Part shown: positions 8,961 through 15,515 of the stretch, one piece after another | Layout of the letters: the number at the start of each line of letters is the position of its first letter | How positions within the stretch are numbered: the first letter of the stretch is position 1 | From: an uncultured Phocaeicola sp. | GTDB taxonomy: Bacteria > Bacteroidota > Bacteroidia > Bacteroidales > Bacteroidaceae | DNA length: 36,424 nt | NCBI GenBank assembly: GCA_944320815.1 | Contig: CALUIZ010000032.1 | Coordinates: 1 to 36,424 of the forward strand | Direction of reading: 5' to 3' | Translations under genes and position numbers: made by a program | Notes under the pieces: generated by a model | What the model saw: only the letters and a program-made list of their open reading frames with translations | The model's database searches: none | What the model was told of the DNA's origin: nothing

Positions 8961-10322
8961 ATGGACATCAAACAGTACATCAAAGAAAATGAAAACCGGT
9001 TTCTGGACGAGCTTTTCAGCCTCATCCGCATACCGAGCATCAGTGCCAACCCCACGCACAAGGACGATATGCTGGCCTGCGCCGAACGCTGGCGGCAACT
9101 GCTTCTTGAAGCCGGAGCGGACGAAGCGATGATCATGCCGTCGCAAGGAAACCCGCTGGTATATGCTGAAAAACGCATCAGTCCTGACGCTCCGACCGTA
9201 TTGATTTACGGGCATTATGACGTAATGCCCGCCGAACCGCTGGACCTGTGGAAAAGCCAGCCTTTTGAACCGGAAATCCGCGACGGACGTATCTGGGCAC
9301 GTGGGGCGGACGACGACAAAGGCCAGTCGATGATTCAGGCGAAAGCGTTCGAGTATCTGGTACGTGAAAACCTTCTCACGCACAACGTAAAGTTTATCCT
9401 TGAAGGAGAAGAGGAAATCGGTTCGCCCAGCCTCAACGCTTTTCTTCAGGAACACAAGGAACTGCTGAAAGCCGATGTGATTCTGGTTTCGGACACAAGT
9501 ATGCTGGGAGCTGACCTTCCCTCACTGACCACCGGTCTCAGGGGACTCGCCTACTGGGAAATTGAAGTGACAGGACCGAACCGCGACCTGCATTCAGGAC
9601 ACTTCGGGGGAGCTGTGGCGAATCCTGTCAATGAGCTGTGCCGTCTGATAGCAAAAATGACCGATGAAGACGGGCGCATCACCGTCCCTCACTTTTATGA
9701 CGACGTGGAGGAAGTGCCCGAAGCGGAACGCAGAATGATCGCCAGCATCCCGTTCGACGAGAAAAAATACATGGAAGCCATCGGAGTGAAAGCCCTGAAG
9801 GGAGAGAAAGGCTATTCCACACTGGAACGTAATAGTTGCCGCCCGTCGTTTGACGTATGTGGCATCTGGGGAGGATACACCGGAGAAGGCTCGAAAACGG
9901 TGCTCCCGTCAAAGGCATATGCGAAAGTGTCCTGCCGGCTGGTGCCACACCAGGACCATGAAAAGATTTCAAGGCTGTTCGCCGAACATATCATGTCAAT
10001 CGCCCCCGAGTGGATAAGCGTCAGAGTGACTCCGATGCATGGAGGGGAAGGTTATGTCTGCCCGATTGACCATCCGGCCTACCGCGCGGCGGAAAAGGGC
10101 TTCACACAAGCCTTCGGGAAGAAGCCGCTGGCCGTGCGCAGGGGAGGAAGCATTCCCATCATCAGTGATTTTGAACGCATCCTAGGCATCAAGACCATAC
10201 TGATGGGATTCGGTCTGGAAAGCGATGCCATCCACTCTCCCAACGAGAACTTCCCGCTCGACATCTTCCGCAAAGGCATCGAGGCGGTTACGGTTTTCCA
10301 TCAGGAATACAGCAGGCGGTAA
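8961..10322 (+). CDS. M20 family metallopeptidase (carnosinase/dipeptidase type)
   Basis: A 453-residue cytoplasmic zinc peptidase. Metal and catalytic motifs are visible: YGHYDVMP (His85, Asp87), ARGADDDKG (Asp118 region), GEEEIGSPS (Glu150-152), SDTSM (Asp178) and a C-terminal His in LESDAIHSPNENFP. The dimerisation domain between them is the usual one for M20 (GPNRDLHSGHFGG). These enzymes cleave dipeptides or deacylate small amides; the exact substrate cannot be told. The gene follows aroC by 22 bases. A strong hairpin follows the stop. Confidence 0.9.
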   Translation: MDIKQYIKENENRFLDELFSLIRIPSISANPTHKDDMLACAERWRQLLLEAGADEAMIMPSQGNPLVYAEKRISPDAPTVLIYGHYDVMPAEPLDLWKSQPFEPEIRDGRIWARGADDDKGQSMIQAKAFEYLVRENLLTHNVKFILEGEEEIGSPSLNAFLQEHKELLKADVILVSDTSMLGADLPSLTTGLRGLAYWEIEVTGPNRDLHSGHFGGAVANPVNELCRLIAKMTDEDGRITVPHFYDDVEEVPEAERRMIASIPFDEKKYMEAIGVKALKGEKGYSTLERNSCRPSFDVCGIWGGYTGEGSKTVLPSKAYAKVSCRLVPHQDHEKISRLFAEHIMSIAPEWISVRVTPMHGGEGYVCPIDHPAYRAAEKGFTQAFGKKPLAVRRGGSIPIISDFERILGIKTILMGFGLESDAIHSPNENFPLDIFRKGIEAVTVFHQEYSRR

Positions 10323-10345
10323 TCCATCCGCTGCAAGAACATCAG

Positions 10346-10406
10346 AAAAGGTTCACGACAGAATCCGTTGTCATCGCTGACAATCAAAATCCGTCGTGAA
10401 CTTTTT
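10346..10406. terminator. Bidirectional terminator between convergent genes
   Basis: GTTCACGAC (10351-10359) pairs with GTCGTGAAC (10393-10401), and the stem can extend through AAAAG/TTTTT at its base. The 33-base loop holds a second small hairpin (TTGTC...GACAA). T runs follow on the plus strand (10402-10408), and AAAA precedes the stem, giving TTTT on the minus strand. It serves the ends of the M20 peptidase and of the convergent phosphatase gene. Confidence 0.75.
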
Positions 10407-10442
10407 TTCATTCCTCCGGAGCAGAAGTTCCGTCACTGCCGG

Positions 10443-11339
10443 TCATTTGAAGACCTGCACCATCGGACGTCCCACCCATGCCTGCGGACATTTCAGACCA
10501 AAAATATAGGCGATGGTTGCAGCAGTATCATACTGCATCATGCTTTCTGAAAATTCACCGCCCTTTTTCACATTCTTTCCGGCAATGATGAAGGGCACTT
10601 CCATTTCCTGCAAAGTCTTCCCGCCATGTCCCTTGTTGATGCCTCCATGGTCAGCCGTAAAGATGACAATCGTGTCGTCGTAAATGCCGGCCTCCTTCAG
10701 TGCAGTCAGGATTCTGCCCGCATAACCGTCCAGACGCTTCAGCGTGTCATAATAGGCAGGTGTGTCATGCCCTTCCGCATGCCCCGTATGGTCCAGTTGG
10801 TCGAAGCAGACCGCAACAAAAGCCGGCTTGCGCTCCTTTATGTAGTCCACAGCCGTCTCACAGAGCCTTTCCGGATGATTCTTATAGTCGGACACCAAGT
10901 TCCAGTATCCTACCGCCAGCGAGTCAATCACATATTTGATTCCTTCCCATTCCGCCATGCAGGCCGTCTCAGCTTCCGGGCACTGCTCCTGAAGAATGGA
11001 ATAAATCGTCGGGAACACCCCATGACTGTTAAGAGCGGCAGAAGGTATCTCCGGAGTGCGCGAATTCCATTTCGTGTAGCCATGGACCTCGGTAGGTGCC
11101 CCGTTGAACATCGAAGCCCAGTTGATAGCGGAAGAAGAAGGCAGCACCGAACGTTTCTTCAGCGTATAGCAGCCTTCGTCCATCATCCGGCGGATATTGG
11201 GAATGTCCGCTTTCGGGACACTGTACGCGCCCCATCCATCGAAGGCTATCATCACCACATGTTCCGCCTTCCATCCTTTCGCATATATTCCCGTCACACA
11301 GAAACATACAAGTCCGATAAACACAGCCAGTTTTTTCAT
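10443..11339 (-). CDS. Secreted alkaline-phosphatase-superfamily phosphodiesterase/pyrophosphatase
   Basis: A 298-residue protein with a signal peptide (MKKLAVFIGLVCFCVTGIYA) and the type I phosphodiesterase/nucleotide pyrophosphatase fold. Metal ligands can be read as Asp34 (AFDGWG), Asp183 and His187 (DQLDHTGH), Asp230-His231 (TADHGG) and His238. The nucleophile should be in LPSSSAINW (Ser68-70). Such enzymes hydrolyse phosphodiester or pyrophosphate bonds of nucleotides, lipids or sugar phosphates; the substrate is unknown. The start at 11339 (MKKL) is preferred over 11345 because it begins the signal peptide. It is divergent from the N-acetylhexosamine kinase-like gene. Confidence 0.88.
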   Translation of the reverse strand: MKKLAVFIGLVCFCVTGIYAKGWKAEHVVMIAFDGWGAYSVPKADIPNIRRMMDEGCYTLKKRSVLPSSSAINWASMFNGAPTEVHGYTKWNSRTPEIPSAALNSHGVFPTIYSILQEQCPEAETACMAEWEGIKYVIDSLAVGYWNLVSDYKNHPERLCETAVDYIKERKPAFVAVCFDQLDHTGHAEGHDTPAYYDTLKRLDGYAGRILTALKEAGIYDDTIVIFTADHGGINKGHGGKTLQEMEVPFIIAGKNVKKGGEFSESMMQYDTAATIAYIFGLKCPQAWVGRPMVQVFK

Positions 11340-11378
11340 AAACATGATATTAAAGAATTAAAAAATCAATTACCACTC

Positions 11379-11386
11379 CAAAGGTA
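11379..11386 (-). promoter_or_regulatory. Candidate -7 element for the phosphatase gene
   Basis: The minus strand reads TACCTTTG, an exact Bacteroides -7 match 39 bases before the ATG at 11339. The surrounding region is AT-rich. No convincing -33 element is seen. Confidence 0.5.
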
Positions 11387-11462
11387 CGGAAAAAGAATTC
11401 TCCATGAAGCCGAAAGAAAATTAAAATTACATGAAAAATATCGGGAAATAGATATTTTTATG

Positions 11463-11470
11463 TATGTTTG
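11463..11470 (+). promoter_or_regulatory. Candidate -7 element for the sugar kinase gene
   Basis: The plus strand reads TATGTTTG, matching TAnnTTTG, 52 bases upstream of the ATG at 11523. It faces away from the phosphatase promoter candidate in the same 183-base divergent region. Confidence 0.5.
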
Positions 11471-11522
11471 CAATACAAGAACTTAAATAAACAGAAAACA
11501 GAACCTTATACATTTAATTATC

Positions 11523-12605
11523 ATGGACCATCTTAATGAAATTATTTCTTATTTCCCGGAAGTTAAGGAAGTCCGCGAAATAATTCCGCTTACAGCAGGA
11601 CTCATCAACCAAACCTATAAAGTGACGACAGCGGACGCGGACGCATGCGACTACATCCTTCAATGCATCAACCATCAGGTGTTCCAGAATGTGGACCTCC
11701 TCCAGCATAACATTGAATGTGTGACCCGCCATATCAAGGAAAAACTGGAAAAAGCGCACGAAACGGACATCAAGAGAAAAGTGCTCCGCTTCATTCCTGC
11801 AAACGACGGAAAAACTTATCATTTCGACGGGGAACATTACTGGAGAATGTGTGAATTCATCCCCGACTCACTGACGCTCGATGCCGTCACTCCGGAATCC
11901 TCCTATCTGGTAGGACTGAAATTCGGCGAATTTGAGGCGATGCTGTCTGACCTTCCGGAAGAACTGGGGGAAACCATTCCCGATTTTCACAACATGGAAT
12001 TCCGCATGAAACAGCTCCAGGAAGCTGTAGCCAAGGATGCAGCCGGACGGATGGAAAAAGTCAGGACACTGGTGGACGAAATTGAAAAGGATGCCGACGA
12101 AATGTGCCAGGCAGAACGGCTGTACCGAGAAGGGAAACTGCCCAAACGCATCTGCCACTGCGACACGAAGGTCAGCAACATGATGTTCGACAAGGACGGG
12201 AAGGTACTCTGCGTCATCGACCTGGACACCACTATGCCCAGCTTCGTATTCTCCGACTTCGGAGACTTCCTCCGCTCGGCAGCCAATACCTCACGCGAAG
12301 ACGAACCGGACCTTGAAAAAATACATTTCAATATGGAAATCTTCAAGGCTTTTGCAAAAGGCTACATTGAATCGGCCAAAAGTTTCCTCACTCCACTCGA
12401 AATCGAGATGCTTCCCTTCGCCGTGAAGCTCTTCCCTTACATGCAGGCGGTACGTTTCCTTACCGACTACATCAACGGAGACACTTATTACCAGATCCAA
12501 TATGCCGAACATAATTATGTACGCACACTGGCCCAATACAAGCTCTATCAGGAAGCCAAGAAGGCGGAACCGGAGATGAAAGCCTACATTGCAGCTCTGC
12601 TCTGA
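11523..12605 (+). CDS. Phosphotransferase-family sugar kinase, N-acetylhexosamine 1-kinase (NahK)-like
   Basis: A 360-residue kinase with the aminoglycoside-phosphotransferase fold. The N-lobe begins with ITAG-like text (LTAGLINQTYKV, residues 23-34). The catalytic loop is ICHCDTKVSNMMFD, with Asp214 as base and Asn219. The metal-binding Asp233 lies in VIDLDTTMPSFVFSDFGDF. The combination CDTKxxNMMFD and VIDLDTxMPxFVxSDFGD resembles NahK, which phosphorylates GlcNAc/GalNAc at C1 in mucin-sugar salvage, more than antibiotic-resistance kinases. Substrate is inferred by resemblance. No signal peptide, so the protein is cytoplasmic. It is divergent from the phosphatase and convergent with the TlpA-like gene. 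Confidence 0.83.
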   Translation: MDHLNEIISYFPEVKEVREIIPLTAGLINQTYKVTTADADACDYILQCINHQVFQNVDLLQHNIECVTRHIKEKLEKAHETDIKRKVLRFIPANDGKTYHFDGEHYWRMCEFIPDSLTLDAVTPESSYLVGLKFGEFEAMLSDLPEELGETIPDFHNMEFRMKQLQEAVAKDAAGRMEKVRTLVDEIEKDADEMCQAERLYREGKLPKRICHCDTKVSNMMFDKDGKVLCVIDLDTTMPSFVFSDFGDFLRSAANTSREDEPDLEKIHFNMEIFKAFAKGYIESAKSFLTPLEIEMLPFAVKLFPYMQAVRFLTDYINGDTYYQIQYAEHNYVRTLAQYKLYQEAKKAEPEMKAYIAALL

Positions 12606-12635
12606 TTTGCTTCGCTTTTTTCCTGTATAAACCAA

Positions 12636-12672
12636 GAGGGTCCGGCAGATTCCAGAAACCTGCCGGACCCTC
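12636..12672. terminator. Bidirectional terminator between convergent genes
   Basis: A perfect 13-base inverted repeat, GAGGGTCCGGCAG (12636-12648) and CTGCCGGACCCTC (12660-12672), has an 11-base loop. It is followed by ATCTTATTTTAT on the plus strand. It lies 30 bases past the kinase stop and 30 bases past the convergent thioredoxin-gene stop at 12703, so it probably serves both. Confidence 0.8.
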
Positions 12673-12702
12673 ATCTTATTTTATACTATCTATATCGTCA
12701 CG

Positions 12703-13803
12703 TCATTTCAACAATTCAGCCAGCTTGGCTTCAAGGTCTTCACCCCGCAAGTCGCGCGCTACAATAGTACCGTCCTGCGCAATCAGCACCGTGGCGGGAA
12801 TAGACCGCACGCCATAAAGCTGGGCACCGGCATTCTGCCATCCTTTCAAGTCCGACATCTGTGGCCAGGTAATCTTCAAGTCGGCAATGCCCTTTTTCCA
12901 ACTTTCCAGATTACTGTCGAGCGACACGCCTACCACTCCGAACCCTTTCGCCTTATATTTGGTGTATGCGGCCACCACGTTCGGCATCTCCCTGCGGCAA
13001 GGACCGCACCAGCTGGCCCAGAAATCGACCAAAGTGTACTTATTCTCCTTCACATAGTCCGACAGTTTCACTTCCTTTCCTTCCGGAGTGTTGAGTGCGA
13101 AGTCTGTGTACTTCTGTCCTTCCGCTGTACGGGCAACCACCTCCACATACTCTTTCAGGCGCATGAAATCCTTATTGGAAGCCAAAGAAGCAGGCACCTT
13201 GTCTACCAGAGGCTTCACGTCAGACACTTCAAACGAAGAACCAAACATGCCCAGAAGCTCCACTCCGGCCGCCTTGTCGATGCTGGCGGAAATCAATTGA
13301 AGGATATGCTCCGACCCGGCTTTCTGCTTCTCGTCAAGCACCTTCATCAATGAATCCTGCTGTGCGGCAGTCAGCGTCGAGTCTGTTCTGGCCTTCTGAT
13401 AAATGGCTCCCATTTCCTCATCGATACGCTTGTACTCGTCCATGAAGTTCTGAAGCACGTCATTGTTGGGAGTACCTGACACGCGGCTTTCCTGCGCGCT
13501 CATGTTCACCGTCACGGTGCCCGGTTCAAGAAACACCATAGCGGCCATACGATTGTCACCCTTCATATAAGTGATGTAACGTGAAACGGCTGTCGAATCG
13601 GGAGTTCCCGCAAATTCAAACGCACCACCCTTCACTGCCGTCGAATCCAATGCCACAAAACCACTGTCCGTACGGCTTTGCAGATACACCATATCACCGT
13701 CGCCGGCACCTTCTGCCGTACCTTTGATGACATAACCGGATTTCTCCTGACATGCCGCCAGTGCCATCACACCTGCAGCGGCAACCCAAACTAGTTTTTT
13801 CAT
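12703..13803 (-). CDS. TlpA-like lipoprotein thioredoxin with N-terminal DUF4369-type domain
   Basis: A 366-residue lipoprotein (lipobox MALAAC, Cys18). Residues about 24-115 form a beta-rich domain of the DUF4369 type (YVIKGTAEGAGDGDMVYL). A helical linker follows, then a C-terminal AhpC/TSA-thioredoxin domain with WASWCGPC at Cys266/Cys269. Such proteins act in the periplasm as disulfide reductants or oxidoreductases and are abundant in Bacteroidetes. A cis-Pro-like RSIPATVLI is near residues 330-340. It stands alone, with a candidate -7 element upstream and a shared terminator downstream. Confidence 0.92.
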   Translation of the reverse strand: MKKLVWVAAAGVMALAACQEKSGYVIKGTAEGAGDGDMVYLQSRTDSGFVALDSTAVKGGAFEFAGTPDSTAVSRYITYMKGDNRMAAMVFLEPGTVTVNMSAQESRVSGTPNNDVLQNFMDEYKRIDEEMGAIYQKARTDSTLTAAQQDSLMKVLDEKQKAGSEHILQLISASIDKAAGVELLGMFGSSFEVSDVKPLVDKVPASLASNKDFMRLKEYVEVVARTAEGQKYTDFALNTPEGKEVKLSDYVKENKYTLVDFWASWCGPCRREMPNVVAAYTKYKAKGFGVVGVSLDSNLESWKKGIADLKITWPQMSDLKGWQNAGAQLYGVRSIPATVLIAQDGTIVARDLRGEDLEAKLAELLK

Positions 13804-13837
13804 GAATATGTTTCTGTTATTTTTTTAATTATGCCCG

Positions 13838-13845
13838 CAAAGATA
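13838..13845 (-). promoter_or_regulatory. Candidate -7 element for the TlpA-like gene
   Basis: The minus strand reads TATCTTTG, an exact TAnnTTTG match 34 bases before the ATG at 13803. A TTTG is present upstream but only 12 bases away, too close for a standard -33 box. Confidence 0.45.
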
Positions 13846-13915
13846 ATCGTTTCATACCAAAATCAGACTGATTTTCACGTTTATTACAATTAGAAATCAC
13901 GGCATTTTCATCGCT

Positions 13916-13990
13916 GTAGGGGCAGACCCGTGTGTCTGCCCGATGACACCATGATAATGTAGTTGGGCGGACACACGGGTCCGCCCCTAC
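13916..13990. repeat. Nested palindromic repeat (REP/MITE-like)
   Basis: Two 26-base arms, 13916-13941 (starting GTAGGGGCAGACC) and 13965-13990 (ending GGTCCGCCCCTAC), are inverted copies of each other with 24 of 26 matches. They are separated by a 23-base spacer. Each arm is itself palindromic: GGGCAGAC with GTCTGCCC in the left, GGGCGGAC with GTCCGCCC in the right. Both arm differences are compensated within their own arm. It lies in the 246-base gap between the TlpA-like gene and the AbgT-like gene. It carries no ORF and looks like a dispersed extragenic palindrome. Confidence 0.75.
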
Positions 13991-14049
13991 GTGTCAATGG
14001 CATATTGAAAAGAATAGGATGTTAAATGGAAGAACCGTAATCAGAAGTC

Positions 14050-14736
14050 TCAACAGAGGAACACCAGCAGACTGCATCCCCACCCCACCCATTCGACCAC
14101 TCCGGGAGGAATGCCCAAAGAGGCGGGCAGCCCGGTATATTCCAGTGAGGCAAAGAACAGCAGCACAAAAAGCAGGGAGACAAAAGAAGAAGCCTTGCGC
14201 ACAAACAGACTGGACATGCCTTCCACCACGTCACGGTCGGACACATAAGTGTCGGAAGCAAAGCCGTAGGCTACAGACGGAAGAGCCATCCCGAGCGACA
14301 GGATGCACCAGAATCCATCCTCCAGCGGAGAATGTCTGAAAGTTCCCACCACGCTGCTCGCCACACTCCATGGCCCCCACACAAGAAGAGCGAAACCGCA
14401 GACATACAGACCTGAGACCAGCAATGAGAATGTCAAGGCTCTCCGCTCCTTACGCGACAAGGAGCCGCCACGGGAAAGCACTGACATGCATGCCTTTCCC
14501 AAACCAGAATGAATCCACAGGCCCGCTCCCAGAAACAGAACCATCACGACGGGCAGCACGGGAGACTGCACATACATCTTGCCCGAAGCGCGCAATGCCC
14601 ACCGAAGTCCTTCACTGCTCAACAGACTCCTGACGCCGGGCCATCCGCAGGCACTCCCCACCCACGAAACAAATACGACCATCCCCGTCAGCAGAAAAAA
14701 GCAGGTGGACGGATGCAGAAAACGTCTACTCTTCAT
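14050..14736 (-). CDS. Half-length AbgT-like membrane protein
   Basis: A 228-residue polytopic membrane protein with about five hydrophobic segments. Its first 150 residues resemble the N-terminal half of AbgT (p-aminobenzoyl-glutamate) transporters: an HP before the first helix, then VRSLLSSEGLRWAL, then LGAGLWIHSGLGKA, and a SRKERRAL loop. AbgT proteins are about 500 residues, so the second inverted repeat and C-terminal helices are missing. The gene starts inside the end of the response-regulator gene (11-base overlap, ATG at 14736; a TTG at 14754 is less likely), so translation is coupled. It may be a degenerate transporter or one reused as a signalling partner. The family match is by eye. 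Confidence 0.65.
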   Translation of the reverse strand: MKSRRFLHPSTCFFLLTGMVVFVSWVGSACGWPGVRSLLSSEGLRWALRASGKMYVQSPVLPVVMVLFLGAGLWIHSGLGKACMSVLSRGGSLSRKERRALTFSLLVSGLYVCGFALLVWGPWSVASSVVGTFRHSPLEDGFWCILSLGMALPSVAYGFASDTYVSDRDVVEGMSSLFVRKASSFVSLLFVLLFFASLEYTGLPASLGIPPGVVEWVGWGCSLLVFLC

Positions 14737-15460
14737 CCGGCTCCAGATTGTCAATGTCCAGAATGCGAAGTTCGAAAGCTCTCGTCACCAGCCGGCAGGC
14801 ATTCACTCCTGTCCGCTCGTCAGGCTTGAAGAGACGGTTTACCAGTTCGTTCTGACGCTTCTCGACCGACTTCACACCGAACGGCATGCCTTTGAGGTTC
14901 GTGATCATCTCTTTCGTGTAGCCCAGTGCCAGATGCCTGAGCAGACGTTCGTCGTACTCGTCAATGTCATAATCCACTATCGCCTCCTGCCGGCGCAGTT
15001 CAGCCTCGACCGTCTGTTTGAAACGTTCCACAATCTTCTCCAGAATCGGATAGTTGAACACCAGTTTCCGGCCGTCCATCACCGCCTGTACATCCGTGGC
15101 GGTCAGCAGTTCACCCGTTTTCAGAATGATGCCCACCGCTCCGGCATTCAGCGCGTCAACCCAAAGTTTCTCGTTCAGCACCTCTCCCGTAAAGATGAGT
15201 ACCTTCAGTTCCGGACGCTCACGGTGCAGACGGGCGCAGATGTCCACCCCGATAGTCGTCGAGCCTCCAAGCCCCAGGTCGAGCAGCACCATGTCGGGAG
15301 TCTTCGTTTCGAGCAGCGACCAGAACTCCGCCTCAGTCATGGCTGTCCCTATCACTTCAGCATCAGGTATTTCATGACGGAAGATTTCTTCAGTTCCCTT
15401 CAGTTCGAGCTTCACGTCCTCTACAATAATCACTTTAAACTTGTCCATATTCTTTTTCAT
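14726..15460 (-). CDS. NarL/FixJ-type response regulator, partner of the fused sensor kinase
   Basis: A 244-residue protein starting at the ATG at 15460; 15448 (MDKFKVIIVED) is also possible. The receiver domain shows Glu14-Asp15, phosphoacceptor Asp61 (MVLLDLG), Thr91 and Lys114 (ILKTGE). The C-terminus (about residues 168-215) is a LuxR-type helix-turn-helix: LRHLALGYTKEMITNL then SVEKRQNELVNRLF. A few extra residues (KGMPFG) occur in the turn compared with typical NarL proteins. It follows the sensor kinase stop by about 55 bases and overlaps the AbgT-like gene, so all three form an operon. Target genes are unknown. The reading frame runs further upstream to 15625, but that part overlaps the kinase end and does not look like a receiver. 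Confidence 0.88.
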   Translation of the reverse strand: MKKNMDKFKVIIVEDVKLELKGTEEIFRHEIPDAEVIGTAMTEAEFWSLLETKTPDMVLLDLGLGGSTTIGVDICARLHRERPELKVLIFTGEVLNEKLWVDALNAGAVGIILKTGELLTATDVQAVMDGRKLVFNYPILEKIVERFKQTVEAELRRQEAIVDYDIDEYDERLLRHLALGYTKEMITNLKGMPFGVKSVEKRQNELVNRLFKPDERTGVNACRLVTRAFELRILDIDNLEPDEE

Positions 15461-15515
15461 TTTTTCATTCCATTCAAAAAAACGGCATTCCAACCACAAC
15501 CGATGGAATTGCCCG

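Noticed and set aside
11523..12605. Aminoglycoside-resistance phosphotransferase
   Set aside because: The fold is shared, but the loop CDTKVSNMMFD and VIDLDTTMP pattern and genomic context fit a sugar 1-kinase, not antibiotic resistance.
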